Part shown: positions 1 through 8,307 of the stretch, one piece after another | How the letters are laid out: the number at the start of each line of letters is the position of its first letter | Position numbering within the stretch: position 1 is the stretch's first letter | DNA from: Mucilaginibacter dorajii | GTDB taxonomy: Bacteria > Bacteroidota > Bacteroidia > Sphingobacteriales > Sphingobacteriaceae | NCBI RefSeq assembly: GCF_024808255.1 | Contig: NZ_JANTYS010000008.1 | Location: 62,001-126,000 of the forward strand | Reading direction: 5' to 3' | DNA: 64,000 bases | Notes under the pieces: generated by a model | Seen by the model: the letters and a program-made list of their open reading frames with translations, nothing else | Told to the model about the DNA's origin: nothing | Database searches by the model: none | Program-made: the position numbers and the translations under genes

Positions 1-1
1 T

Positions 2-103
2 GGCGGCGAGGCCTGGAATTCAAATAAACTGGTATTCCCGATTCCGCAAATCGAGATAAATGCCAATAAAAATCTGGTACAAAACCCAGGCTATACTAAT
101 TAA
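2..103 (+). CDS. SusD/RagB-family outer-membrane lipoprotein, C-terminal end only
   Basis: The window opens inside a gene read in the frame starting at base 2. It runs 33 codons to TAA at 101-103 and ends in a segment containing LVFPIP, EIN and NPGY. That ending is typical of SusD/RagB proteins, the glycan-binding lipoproteins that partner SusC TonB-dependent transporters at the outer membrane. Only the tail is visible, so substrate and full architecture cannot be judged. The partner susC would be expected just upstream, outside the window. A strong terminator follows at once, so this is the last gene of its unit. Confidence 0.75.
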   Translation, partial: GGEAWNSNKLVFPIPQIEINANKNLVQNPGYTN

Positions 104-120
104 TTATCCGCTAAATAATT

Positions 121-155
121 AAAACCCCGGCGATTTAAAATCACCGGGGTTTTTT
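121..155 (+). terminator. Rho-independent terminator after the SusD gene
   Basis: A GC-rich stem (ACCCCGGCGAT pairing with ATCACCGGGGT, one mismatch) with a short A/T loop is followed by a run of six T. It lies 18 nt after the SusD stop. Confidence 0.85.
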
Positions 156-159
156 GTTG

Positions 160-420
160 CCCTTTAGTGGTCAACGGTTGCCAGGATTGCGAGTTATAAA
201 TTCGCAGATTATTAAAGTGAGAATGACAACACGGAGACCAAAAATAGGGTCATGTTGTCGAAGCACACGGGCGAAATCCCCTGCGCGCGGGGCTTCGATA
301 GAATCGGCTGAAAGTTCACGTTATTGCAATTTGCCATGAGTCGGAACAGAACAATCACGTTGCTATGCTTGTCGTTGTATAGGGCTACGAGATTGCCGCG
401 CTAATGCTCGCAAAAGTACA
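160..420. repeat. Degenerate copy of the cattgcgag/gaagcaat intergenic repeat
   Basis: This gene-free stretch resembles the better preserved copies at 4290, 11552, 31618 and 42990. It has a run around ttgcgagttataaattcgc, a gtcgaagcacacgggcga segment followed by its opposite arm ggggcttcgat, and a closing segment around acgagattgccgcgct that is also found near 11723. The copy is eroded. The short open frame it contains is not credible as a gene. I see nothing recognisable in 421-596. Confidence 0.6.
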
Positions 421-596
421 ATGGAAAGTTATTATGGATAGTTGCAAAGCATCTATTCGTAAGCTAACAAACATCGCGCAAGATAGATCTTTTGCGATAT
501 GGTATGACAAACGTTTACAGGTAGCGGCAAAATAATCTGAGAGTTATATAGCCTAAAACCTCTACAGGGACACTATAATAATCAAACAGTTCAAAA

Positions 597-634
597 GCAA
601 AGAAGGCCATTCAATACTGAACGGCCTTCTTGCT
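597..634 (-). terminator. Terminator downstream of gldJ
   Basis: An almost perfect inverted repeat (gcaaagaaggcc with ggccttcttgc, plus TTCA/TGAA) lies 22 nt past the gldJ stop. On the minus strand it is followed by a T-rich stretch. It could work in both directions. Confidence 0.75.
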
Positions 635-656
635 TTATGATTTATAGCTGGTTGTT

Positions 657-2339
657 TTACTTAGCTTTAAAGCCTTTTGGTTTTTTAACCGGGTAATGTG
701 GTTTACCATTAGGATAAATTTCTGGTGCACCTACCAGGGTCATAGCGCAACGGAAACCAACTTCGGCACTTGATTCATCCTCGTCCATAAACCTGCGTGT
801 AGCTGGGTTCATCCAGTAAGCCAGATCGTTCCATGAACCGCCTTTGTAAACCTTTGAGTGATCGTTAACCAAAGTGGTGGTTCCATAAAGGGTAGTGTTT
901 ACGGTATCTTTTTCGCCTCTGAAATCCGGATCGTATTTTTTACCAGAGTCTTTAACCAGGGTTGAAACAGGTGCCGGTGTAGTGCCGTTTGATGGTGCAG
1001 CGGCAGTACCATTTGCGCCATTTGGAGGCGTAGCACTGTTAACAGTATTTGGCTGCTGACCTAACTGTAAAGCCAGGTAATCGGCATATTTCATTTTTTT
1101 GTTTGATTTAGCCGGATCTTTAATAGGCCTGCCGTATTTATCCTTTGCATACAAACCTTTGGTTGGGTCGGCTAAGCGGTTGTTGGTGTATTGGTTACCA
1201 CGGAAAGGGTTAAAATCTTCTGTCTCTTCAAAGGAAGTTTGGCGGTAAGTATCCTGCACCCACTCATTAACGTTGCCAGACATGTTAAACAAACCAAAAT
1301 CATTTGGCGGGTATGAACGTACCGGCGCCGTGATATCGGCCTTGTCATTCAGGTAACCACCAACACCGGCGTTATCACCAGCGCCACGTTTAAAGTTGGC
1401 TAATATTAAACCACGGGTTTTGCTTTTTGATGATCTTACGCCCATTCCGTTCCATGCATACATTTTGCCGTCGTTGATGTTTTCAAACTCGGTATTGCCG
1501 GCAAGCGCCAAAGCAGCGTATTCCCACTCGGCTTCTGAAGGCAGGCGGTAGGCTTGTTTTAATATACCATCTTCCATACGTACCGGCCTTACCGGTTTTG
1601 CATTTTTGCCGGTACCCGCAACAGCATTGGGGCTGATGTTAGGCATCATTTTTTTACCATCAATGCCTGGACCTTTGGTTTGGCCATTGAGGTAAATAAC
1701 TGTATTAAAAGGTTCAGACGTTGTTCCTGTAGCAGGTGCAGCGCCTTTTTTACCTTTAGCACTCTGATCTTTCCAGGTAACTAACCTGCCGGTTTCACGC
1801 AAAATATTTTCGTTTGTACGGTCGGTACGCCATTGGCAATACTCCTGTGCCTGATCCCATGAAACACCTACAACAGGATAATCCTGGAACGCCGGGTGAC
1901 GCAAGTAGTTATCAACATAGGGGTCATTATATGATAGTGGTTTACGCCATACCAGGGTATCTGGCAGCGCGTTGTAGTATAACTCACGATCCTGTGGGAA
2001 AGTAACGCTTATCCAGTGCAGGTAATCCAGCCAATCCTGGTTGGCTACCTCGGTTTCATCCATATAAAATGATGGAACAGATACCCTGCGGCGTACATTG
2101 TTATAATCATAAGTTACATCCTGATCTGCACTGCCACCCATTACAAAGGTACCGCCTTCAATAGGCACTAAACCAGGACCGGGTGCCGGGTGTGTTTGCC
2201 TGTAGCGCTCATAGCCCCCATTATTTTTGTTGTTATAAACTAAACCGGTCTTTGAAGATTGCGGCGGTTTACTACAGCTGCTTACCAACGCAGCCGCGGC
2301 CACAAACACTAAAGCAGTTTTAGTAAAAAGTATTTTCAT
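657..2339 (-). CDS. gldJ: Gliding motility / type IX secretion lipoprotein GldJ
   Basis: A 560-residue lipoprotein: signal peptide with lipobox LVSSC (acylated Cys22), then a formylglycine-generating-enzyme-like (sulfatase-modifying factor) fold. Signature segments are GTFVMGGS near residue 63, FYMDETEVANQDW, ALPDTLVW, NYLRHPAF, GVSW, RLPSEAEWEYAA, MSGNVNEWVQDTY and, near the end, GGSWND and GFRCA. The ALPDTLVW and NYLRHPA segments match my recollection of GldJ rather than the shorter GldK. In Flavobacterium johnsoniae GldJ is needed for gliding and for stability of the type IX secretion motor. Residues around 420-460 form a low-complexity Asn/Thr/Pro/Ala linker. The gene lies divergent to porV, another type IX component, which supports the call. 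Length agrees with GldJ (about 560 residues). Confidence 0.88.
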   Translation of the reverse strand: MKILFTKTALVFVAAAALVSSCSKPPQSSKTGLVYNNKNNGGYERYRQTHPAPGPGLVPIEGGTFVMGGSADQDVTYDYNNVRRRVSVPSFYMDETEVANQDWLDYLHWISVTFPQDRELYYNALPDTLVWRKPLSYNDPYVDNYLRHPAFQDYPVVGVSWDQAQEYCQWRTDRTNENILRETGRLVTWKDQSAKGKKGAAPATGTTSEPFNTVIYLNGQTKGPGIDGKKMMPNISPNAVAGTGKNAKPVRPVRMEDGILKQAYRLPSEAEWEYAALALAGNTEFENINDGKMYAWNGMGVRSSKSKTRGLILANFKRGAGDNAGVGGYLNDKADITAPVRSYPPNDFGLFNMSGNVNEWVQDTYRQTSFEETEDFNPFRGNQYTNNRLADPTKGLYAKDKYGRPIKDPAKSNKKMKYADYLALQLGQQPNTVNSATPPNGANGTAAAPSNGTTPAPVSTLVKDSGKKYDPDFRGEKDTVNTTLYGTTTLVNDHSKVYKGGSWNDLAYWMNPATRRFMDEDESSAEVGFRCAMTLVGAPEIYPNGKPHYPVKKPKGFKAK

Positions 2340-2578
2340 AATTTTACAATTATATTAAGCGACGTAAATTTAGAAAAAAATGGATATAATGCTAACCCAC
2401 TTAGATCATTCTTCTAAATATATCAAACCGTTATTGGTGGTTTTAACGCAATAACCATAGAATTGGTTGCGAAAATTTGTTTTATTTGATAAGTTATCAA
2501 TGAAATGTTCGTTTTAAAACCGGATCAAATTATAACCTTGTATTTATCATTTGAAATAATAAACCTAAATTGCACCCA

Positions 2579-3748
2579 ATGAAGCTTTTTACCGTTCGGA
2601 ATATCACATTTCTTTCGCTTTATCTATCACCGTTTGTGGCCATTGCGCAAACAAGTACCGATGGAAGCACATTCAGGGGATCGCGGGTGGAGGTGCCCTT
2701 TTTAAATATAACACCTGATTCCCGTTCGGGGGCAATGGGTGAAGCCGGTGTAGCTTTATCGCCAGATGTAAATGCCAGTTTCTGGAACCCCTCAAAACTT
2801 GCTTTTTTAGAAAGCAACGATGCTGTTTCGCTATCCTATAGCCCATGGTTAAGGCACCTGGTACCCGATATCAGCTTATCCTACCTAAGCTATGCCCATA
2901 AATTAGATGAGCGTAATACGCTTGGAGCTTCGTTAAGATATTTCAACTATGGGTCGTTGCAACTGAATGACGACCAATCCAACAGCCAGGGGACATATAC
3001 CCCCAGCGAATTTTCTTTTGATGTTACTTTTGCCCGTAAATTTGGTGATAACTTTTCATTGGGTTTAACCGGGAGGTATATCCACTCCAGTATTTCCAGT
3101 ATTTCGTTTGCCACTCCAGGCTCAAGCCAAACGGGTAAACCCGGTAATGCGTTTGCGGCAGATGCATCCATGTTTTATAAAAATACCTATGGCGACGACA
3201 ATTCGTTTGCTTTTGGGGTTAATATATCCAACATTGGCACCAAGATAAGCTACAGCGATAACGGGCCTAAATATTTTATACCCACAAATTTAAGGTTCGG
3301 CGCTGCCAACACCTGGAAACTTGATGATGATAACCTGATAACTGTTGCCTTTGATATCAATAAGCAATTGACGCCATCCCCACCGGTAAGGGATTCAAAT
3401 GGTGTTATTATCAGTGGTAAAAACGATGATGTATCGGTACCGGCAGGTATCTTTCAATCATTCGGCGATGCACCGGGAGGCTTCAACGGGGAACTCAAAG
3501 AGTATAGTTTTTCGCCGGGGGCCGAGTACTGGTATAATAACCAGTTTGCTATAAGGGCAGGCTATCACTATGAAAACCCAAGCACCAGCGACAGGCGCTA
3601 TGTAACGCTTGGTTTTGGTGTTAAATACGATGTTTTTAATTTCGATTTCTCGTACCTGGCTGCCAGTCAGCAAAATAGTCCGCTTGCCAATACCTTGCGT
3701 TTCACGCTGTCGGCAAACTTTGGTGGTACGTCTAATGTGTCAAAATAA
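2579..3748 (+). CDS. porV: Type IX secretion outer-membrane protein PorV (LptO)
   Basis: About 389 residues. An upstream in-frame TTG at 2570 exists, but the ATG at 2579 directly starts a signal peptide (MKLFTVRNITFLSL, cleaved after AIAQ) and is preferred. The mature N-terminus carries VPFLNITPDSRSGAMGEAG and NASFWNPSKLAF, hallmarks of PorV, the FadL-like 14-strand barrel that shuttles type IX cargo to the attachment complex. The rest alternates polar and hydrophobic residues as in an outer-membrane barrel. PorU, the sortase that usually precedes porV, is not in the window. The stop overlaps the ispF start by one base, so the two are probably translationally coupled. Confidence 0.88.
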   Translation: MKLFTVRNITFLSLYLSPFVAIAQTSTDGSTFRGSRVEVPFLNITPDSRSGAMGEAGVALSPDVNASFWNPSKLAFLESNDAVSLSYSPWLRHLVPDISLSYLSYAHKLDERNTLGASLRYFNYGSLQLNDDQSNSQGTYTPSEFSFDVTFARKFGDNFSLGLTGRYIHSSISSISFATPGSSQTGKPGNAFAADASMFYKNTYGDDNSFAFGVNISNIGTKISYSDNGPKYFIPTNLRFGAANTWKLDDDNLITVAFDINKQLTPSPPVRDSNGVIISGKNDDVSVPAGIFQSFGDAPGGFNGELKEYSFSPGAEYWYNNQFAIRAGYHYENPSTSDRRYVTLGFGVKYDVFNFDFSYLAASQQNSPLANTLRFTLSANFGGTSNVSK

Positions 3749-4230
3749 TGGGTAAAATTAAGGTAGGTTTTGGGTTTGATGTACACCAGTTAAGAGAAAA
3801 TCACCCATTTGTTTTAGGCGGGGTTAATTTAGAACACCATGCCGGTGCTTACGGTCACTCTGATGCTGATGTGTTGCTGCACGCTATTTGCGATGCCCTG
3901 CTTGGGGCCGCCAATCTGCGCGATATAGGCTTTCATTTTTCAAATACCGATAACCGTTGGAAAGGCATCAGTAGCTTGTTATTACTGCAACAGGTGGTAG
4001 TGTTGATCAAGGAAAAAGGCTTTAGCATTGGTAATATTGATGCCATGGTATGCCTGGAAGCACCCAAAATAAACCCGCACATTCCGGCTATGAAAATTCA
4101 TATAGCCAAAGCCGCTTCCATAAGCGAAGAGGATATCTCCATCAAAGCAACCACCAACGAACAATTGGGCTTTATAGGCCGGGAGGAAGGCGTTGTGGCT
4201 TACGCGGTTTGTTTGATTGAGCGGGACTGA
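3748..4230 (+). CDS. ispF: 2-C-methyl-D-erythritol 2,4-cyclodiphosphate synthase
   Basis: 160 residues, the normal length. IspF closes CDP-ME 2-phosphate to MEcPP with release of CMP in the non-mevalonate isoprenoid pathway. Metal ligands are visible in GFDVHQL (Asp and His) and in HSDADVLLHAICDALLGAA (His). DIGFHFSNTD is the substrate-binding loop, and the C-terminal KATTNEQLGFIGREEG matches the family signature. It overlaps porV by one base (TAATG). The pairing of an isoprenoid gene with porV suggests co-transcription rather than a functional link. Confidence 0.95.
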   Translation: MGKIKVGFGFDVHQLRENHPFVLGGVNLEHHAGAYGHSDADVLLHAICDALLGAANLRDIGFHFSNTDNRWKGISSLLLLQQVVVLIKEKGFSIGNIDAMVCLEAPKINPHIPAMKIHIAKAASISEEDISIKATTNEQLGFIGREEGVVAYAVCLIERD

Positions 4231-4289
4231 TCGGGGAATTTCTTGCAACTGTTTTAAAATAAAATAGGTCGTCATAGCTTCGATGACAA

Positions 4290-4565
4290 AAAAAACGCGT
4301 CATTGCGAGGCATGAAGCAATCCCGAACTATAGAGAGCAAATCTGAAAGGCCGCTCTTCTTCTTGGGGATTGCTTCGTCGTACCTCCTACCCATGACAAG
4401 TTGTTTTTAAGCGGGGCGGTCATGCTGAGCCTGTCGAAGGACGCGCGTAGAGGCCTTTGCCCGCGTGCTTCGACAGGCTCAGCATGACCCGTTTTTTTCG
4501 GCGTTGTCATTTCTACCTTCACAGTCCGTGGATTTTACAACTCGCAATGACGGTTTTTTATAAGT
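4290..4565. repeat. cattgcgag/gaagcaat composite intergenic repeat
   Basis: The stretch contains gtcattgcgaggcatgaagc, then gggattgcttcgtcg in reverse orientation. It also holds an inverted pair of about 30 bases around tcatgctgagcctgtcgaag (4430-4449) and its reverse complement at about 4468-4487, and ends in ctcgcaatgac. It fills the gap between convergent genes. Sequence like this recurs at 160, 11552, 31618, 32945 and 42990. No gene is supported here. Confidence 0.8.
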
Positions 4566-4584
4566 CATCGATTAATTATATCCA

Positions 4585-4617
4585 ATAAAAAAGGTGCCCC
4601 GATTACCGGCAACACCT
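4585..4617 (-). terminator. Terminator for the GH18-CE4-GT2 gene
   Basis: Read on the minus strand, a GGTG...CACC stem with an inner CCG/CGG pair is followed by six T. It lies 24 nt beyond the stop of the gene at 4641-8021. Confidence 0.75.
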
Positions 4618-4640
4618 CTTCATAACTTCAATATTAGCTT

Positions 4641-7600
4641 TTAGGATTTCCCTTCCTCTGGTTTATCTTTTTGTATCTTAACATTACCGGTACGTTTTAA
4701 TACGCCCCAGCCGCTCAGTTCGCCTTTTAGGGCTTTCCTCATTGATTTAAATAGCACATAGTACATCAATTGCCTCCACATAAAGCGTTGCGGTATAATG
4801 TAGATGAGCTTCCTGTAATCCTCTTTTTCCATACGGAAAGCGATGATGCCCACAATGAAATCGATAACCACGAAGGCTACGTAGTAGATCAGCATCTTCT
4901 CCGGCTTTTCGCCAAACAAGGCAAAGATCATCATCAGATCGGCCAAGGGCGAAAACAATGGCAGGATGATCTGGAAAATGAGGATGTTTGGCATCCCAAC
5001 CATACCAAAAAACTTGTATTTTTTGTTGAACAGCGCGTCGCGGTTTTTCCAGAAGCTTTGAATTACCCCAAAACTCCAGCGGAAACGTTGTTTAAGCAGC
5101 ATGTTAACTGTTTCGGGGGCTTCGGTATACGCAATAGCCTCGGCACAGTTTTTTACCACATAACCTTGTTTAAGGATGCGCATGGTTAAATCGCAATCTT
5201 CGGCCAGGGTATCATAAGTGAAGCCACCTGCACGGAAAATGGCCGATTTACGGAATGCGCCAATGGCACCAGGCACCACCGTAATGCTGTTGATTAAATC
5301 AAAAGCACGGCGATCCATATTCTGGGCGGTGATATACTCTATTGACTGCCAGCGGGTGATGATATTGGTTTCGTTACCCACTTTTACTGTACCCGCAACT
5401 GCGCCAATTTCCTCATCGGTAAAATAGCTCATCAGGTGATAAATAGCGTCGTTTTTAAGTTGGGTATCGGCATCAATACATACTACAAAATCGCTGGTAG
5501 CATGGGTAATACCAAAGTTGAGTGCCGATGCTTTACCACCGTTAGGCTTGGTCAGGATTTTTATCAATGGATTATCATGGTATGCCGCAGTTACCACCTC
5601 AAATGTTTTATCCTTTGATCCATCATCCACAAAAATAATCTCAAATACCGGGTACTCGGTTTTTAATAAGCTTTGTATGGTTGCTACTGCGTTTACTTCC
5701 TCGTTATAAGCCGGTACAATGATGCTTACCGGAGGTAATGGTATATCAGCACGGGCTTTGACCGACTTTTTATTTTCGCTGTTTTGCCTAATCGCCAGTA
5801 TAGCAATTAAAACAATACGGCCAATAGCCAGGAAGATAGCCGATAAAAATACATAGATCAGGAACCAGTTAAAATAGTAATAGCCGTGAACAGCCATATC
5901 ATACAATGGCGCAAATATGCCTGTGTCACTTTTAACCGGCGGCATCAGGTCATCCTTGGTCTTATCAAGTACATCGGCAATGGTGGTAAACTGGTAGCCG
6001 TGTGTTTTAAAGTAATGAATAATTTCTGGTAAGGCTTTTACCGTTTCTTCGCGGGTATCACCACCGGCATCATGCAATAATATCATAGAGCCATTACCTG
6101 CCTGGCGGATGGTACGGGCTACAATACTATCGGCTGTTACACCAGGCTGCCAATCCCAGGGGTCGATAGACTCGCCAATGGTGATATAGCTTTGCCTGCG
6201 GCTTTCTGCTACCGGGATAACTTCGGCAAGGGTTTCGGGCTCGGCGTCGGCATTAAATGGCGGGCGGAATAGTATGGTGCTGCGCCCGGTAACCGATTCG
6301 ATGATCTTACGGGTGGCGTTTAATTCCAATACCACGCGTTGTAGACTAATGGTTGAAATATCCGGGTGGAAGAAGGTATGGTTACCAATTTCGTAGCCAT
6401 CTTCATACTCGCGCCTCAGCAGCTGGATGTTTTTTTCGGCCATGGAGCCTACCACGAAGAATGCGGCAGGGACCTTTTCGCGCTGAAGGATATCTAAAAT
6501 GCGCGGTGTAAAATCCGGGTCGGGGCCATCATCAAAAGTTAAAACAACTTTTTTGGGCTTATATCCGTACTTACGGATCATGTATTTTGTAGGCAATCTT
6601 TTGTATTGCTGCTGCCTAATGGTAAAATCGCTGGTATCAAGCCTAATCGCTATTTCGCCAGTTTGAGGGGTAGTGATCAAATCAAGTACCTCGCCGTCGC
6701 CATCATACTCTACGTTTTTGCGGCTGTTTAAACCTACGGAAGTTAACCGTTTCTGGTCGACCCCGGTTTTACGCAATGAATCGATAGACAGGTTTTTCTG
6801 GAAAAACGACCATAATCGTGGATCTTCCGTACCCATACGCCATAAGGCTACGCCGCCGGTTGCCCAATCGTCGGCCATGCGGATTACGTTAAAATTGGTG
6901 GCAGCATCGGCAAAATAGATAGTATGGTCAAGGCTATCCTTATCCATATACGTAAAATGCGAGTTGGCCGAAACCGGGTCAAAAATGATCTTGCTTTGGT
7001 TTTCTTCGGCCGTACTAATGGCTTGCTGATAGCCTATGGATTTTCCTAAACTACTTTCGCGCCAGTCATAGGCCCCTGCTGCAAAGGTTAATATGATCTT
7101 TTCGCTGGGTACTTTGCTGCACACATCATCCAGGATCTGTTCAACCCAATGCTGGTTGGATAAGTCGCCGGCGTTACTGTTTTCACTATGCTCGTCAATG
7201 GCCATAATGAAAAGGAAATCGTTTACGTGCTGTAACCTTACAATGTCGTAGGTATCGTCTTCGGGCACAACGTTTTGTGTAACCAGCAGGTTTTGAGCCT
7301 TTAAAGTAGCGTAAAGCTCGTTTTGAAAAGCAACATAGTGTTTGCTGTTACGGTCCTTAATCTCATCCAGATCAACGTTGATTCCCTTGAACTTATACTT
7401 ATGGAGCGCGTTTACAATACTTTTGATAAAGCCAGCCCGCAGCTTTGGGTTTTTAAAGATGCGTTCAACATCCTTAAAATCGTAACCGCCGGCCTGGTTA
7501 TTGATATTTACATAGTTTGATAATGTAAGTATAATAGGTTTGTTAAGTTTCTTATTAAGGTTGACGATGCCTGTATCAACCTTGGTAATAACCGTATCAA

Positions 7601-8021
7601 CATTTGGGGCGATAGAAAAACCTTCACTCACTACCATATCCAGCTTGTTCATATTATCAAGCAAGGAGTAATAGGCCTGCGGTTCCCAGGGGCGATAAAA
7701 AGCAGCGTTTATACGGTCTTTATTATTGGGGTGCTTGCGTTGATGGATACGCTTGGTGCGCTCCATTTTTTCAAGCTCGCCTTTTTGTATTTTAAACGAC
7801 CGGTATTTGGTTGATTTTTTAATTTGCTCAAGCTCTTCCTTCGACATCCTTTTGGGAGCAGGGTCGAGACTCGGAAGATCGGGATAGTACGTTGATTTAA
7901 TTGTTACTATTACGGCAATGATACCAATAACGAGGAAGGCTAACAAAAAGCGGCTAAGCCACTTGAAACGGTTCCATCTGCCTGGGGTATCTGCTTGAAA
8001 AACTTGCTTGCTTGAGGACAT
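4641..8021 (-). CDS. Three-domain membrane enzyme: GH18-like, polysaccharide deacetylase and family-2 glycosyltransferase
   Basis: 1126 residues. A cytoplasmic start and one membrane helix (about 27-46) lead to a GH18-like domain (about 95-410), an intact CE4 NodB deacetylase (about 490-690), a second membrane helix (about 717-745) and a processive GT2 synthase (about 760-1010) with further helices after it. CE4 motifs are all present: TFDDGPD near 494, HTFFHP near 547, RPPF, DPWDW and LLHD. GT2 motifs are PAYNEE, VDDGSKD, DADT, AEDCD near 939 and QRFRW near 976. In the GH18 part the expected DGxDxDxE reads KGINVDLDE, so the acid is shifted by one residue. I recall this architecture as the trifunctional GH18 family in CDD. 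It probably makes and trims an N-acetylhexosamine exopolysaccharide, as PgaC plus PgaB do separately; product unproven. Confidence 0.85.
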   Translation of the reverse strand: MSSSKQVFQADTPGRWNRFKWLSRFLLAFLVIGIIAVIVTIKSTYYPDLPSLDPAPKRMSKEELEQIKKSTKYRSFKIQKGELEKMERTKRIHQRKHPNNKDRINAAFYRPWEPQAYYSLLDNMNKLDMVVSEGFSIAPNVDTVITKVDTGIVNLNKKLNKPIILTLSNYVNINNQAGGYDFKDVERIFKNPKLRAGFIKSIVNALHKYKFKGINVDLDEIKDRNSKHYVAFQNELYATLKAQNLLVTQNVVPEDDTYDIVRLQHVNDFLFIMAIDEHSENSNAGDLSNQHWVEQILDDVCSKVPSEKIILTFAAGAYDWRESSLGKSIGYQQAISTAEENQSKIIFDPVSANSHFTYMDKDSLDHTIYFADAATNFNVIRMADDWATGGVALWRMGTEDPRLWSFFQKNLSIDSLRKTGVDQKRLTSVGLNSRKNVEYDGDGEVLDLITTPQTGEIAIRLDTSDFTIRQQQYKRLPTKYMIRKYGYKPKKVVLTFDDGPDPDFTPRILDILQREKVPAAFFVVGSMAEKNIQLLRREYEDGYEIGNHTFFHPDISTISLQRVVLELNATRKIIESVTGRSTILFRPPFNADAEPETLAEVIPVAESRRQSYITIGESIDPWDWQPGVTADSIVARTIRQAGNGSMILLHDAGGDTREETVKALPEIIHYFKTHGYQFTTIADVLDKTKDDLMPPVKSDTGIFAPLYDMAVHGYYYFNWFLIYVFLSAIFLAIGRIVLIAILAIRQNSENKKSVKARADIPLPPVSIIVPAYNEEVNAVATIQSLLKTEYPVFEIIFVDDGSKDKTFEVVTAAYHDNPLIKILTKPNGGKASALNFGITHATSDFVVCIDADTQLKNDAIYHLMSYFTDEEIGAVAGTVKVGNETNIITRWQSIEYITAQNMDRRAFDLINSITVVPGAIGAFRKSAIFRAGGFTYDTLAEDCDLTMRILKQGYVVKNCAEAIAYTEAPETVNMLLKQRFRWSFGVIQSFWKNRDALFNKKYKFFGMVGMPNILIFQIILPLFSPLADLMMIFALFGEKPEKMLIYYVAFVVIDFIVGIIAFRMEKEDYRKLIYIIPQRFMWRQLMYYVLFKSMRKALKGELSGWGVLKRTGNVKIQKDKPEEGKS

Positions 8022-8087
8022 TAATAAGGTTACTTTTAATAAAAGTATTGGTAACGAATGAAGATATGATGAATGGTTACTGCCTGA

Positions 8088-8249
8088 TTATTGGCGTGTT
8101 TTGCCCGGCTCAATGCCCGAAAAATCAACGCCGCACTTGCAGTTACCGCCGCAGCTTTTTTTAGCTGTAAGGCTTTTATACATCATCCTGCCGATATAAA
8201 ATATAGCGCCGGCAAAAAGTAAAATAACTAAGATTACCTGGATGTTCAT
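8088..8249 (-). CDS. FeoB-associated Cys-rich membrane protein (small)
   Basis: A 53-residue protein: an N-terminal membrane helix (NIQVILVILLFAGAIFYIG), a short basic stretch, then a Cys cluster CGGNCKCG and a C-terminal polar tail. This matches the small FeoB-associated Cys-rich family (PF12669, from memory), whose members usually sit beside feoAB ferrous-iron importers and are thought to bind metal at the membrane. No feoA or feoB is in the window, so this copy stands alone. It lies between two minus-strand genes, 66 nt upstream of the three-domain glycosyltransferase gene, and could be co-transcribed with it. Confidence 0.75.
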   Translation of the reverse strand: MNIQVILVILLFAGAIFYIGRMMYKSLTAKKSCGGNCKCGVDFSGIEPGKTRQ

Positions 8250-8307
8250 GTTACAAAAATACTTAATTTTTAATATATACGTATAGACTTATCCAATAGT
8301 ATAAAGT

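Noticed and set aside
154..339. 61-codon frame after the SusD terminator
   Set aside because: It lies wholly inside a degenerate copy of a dispersed repeat.
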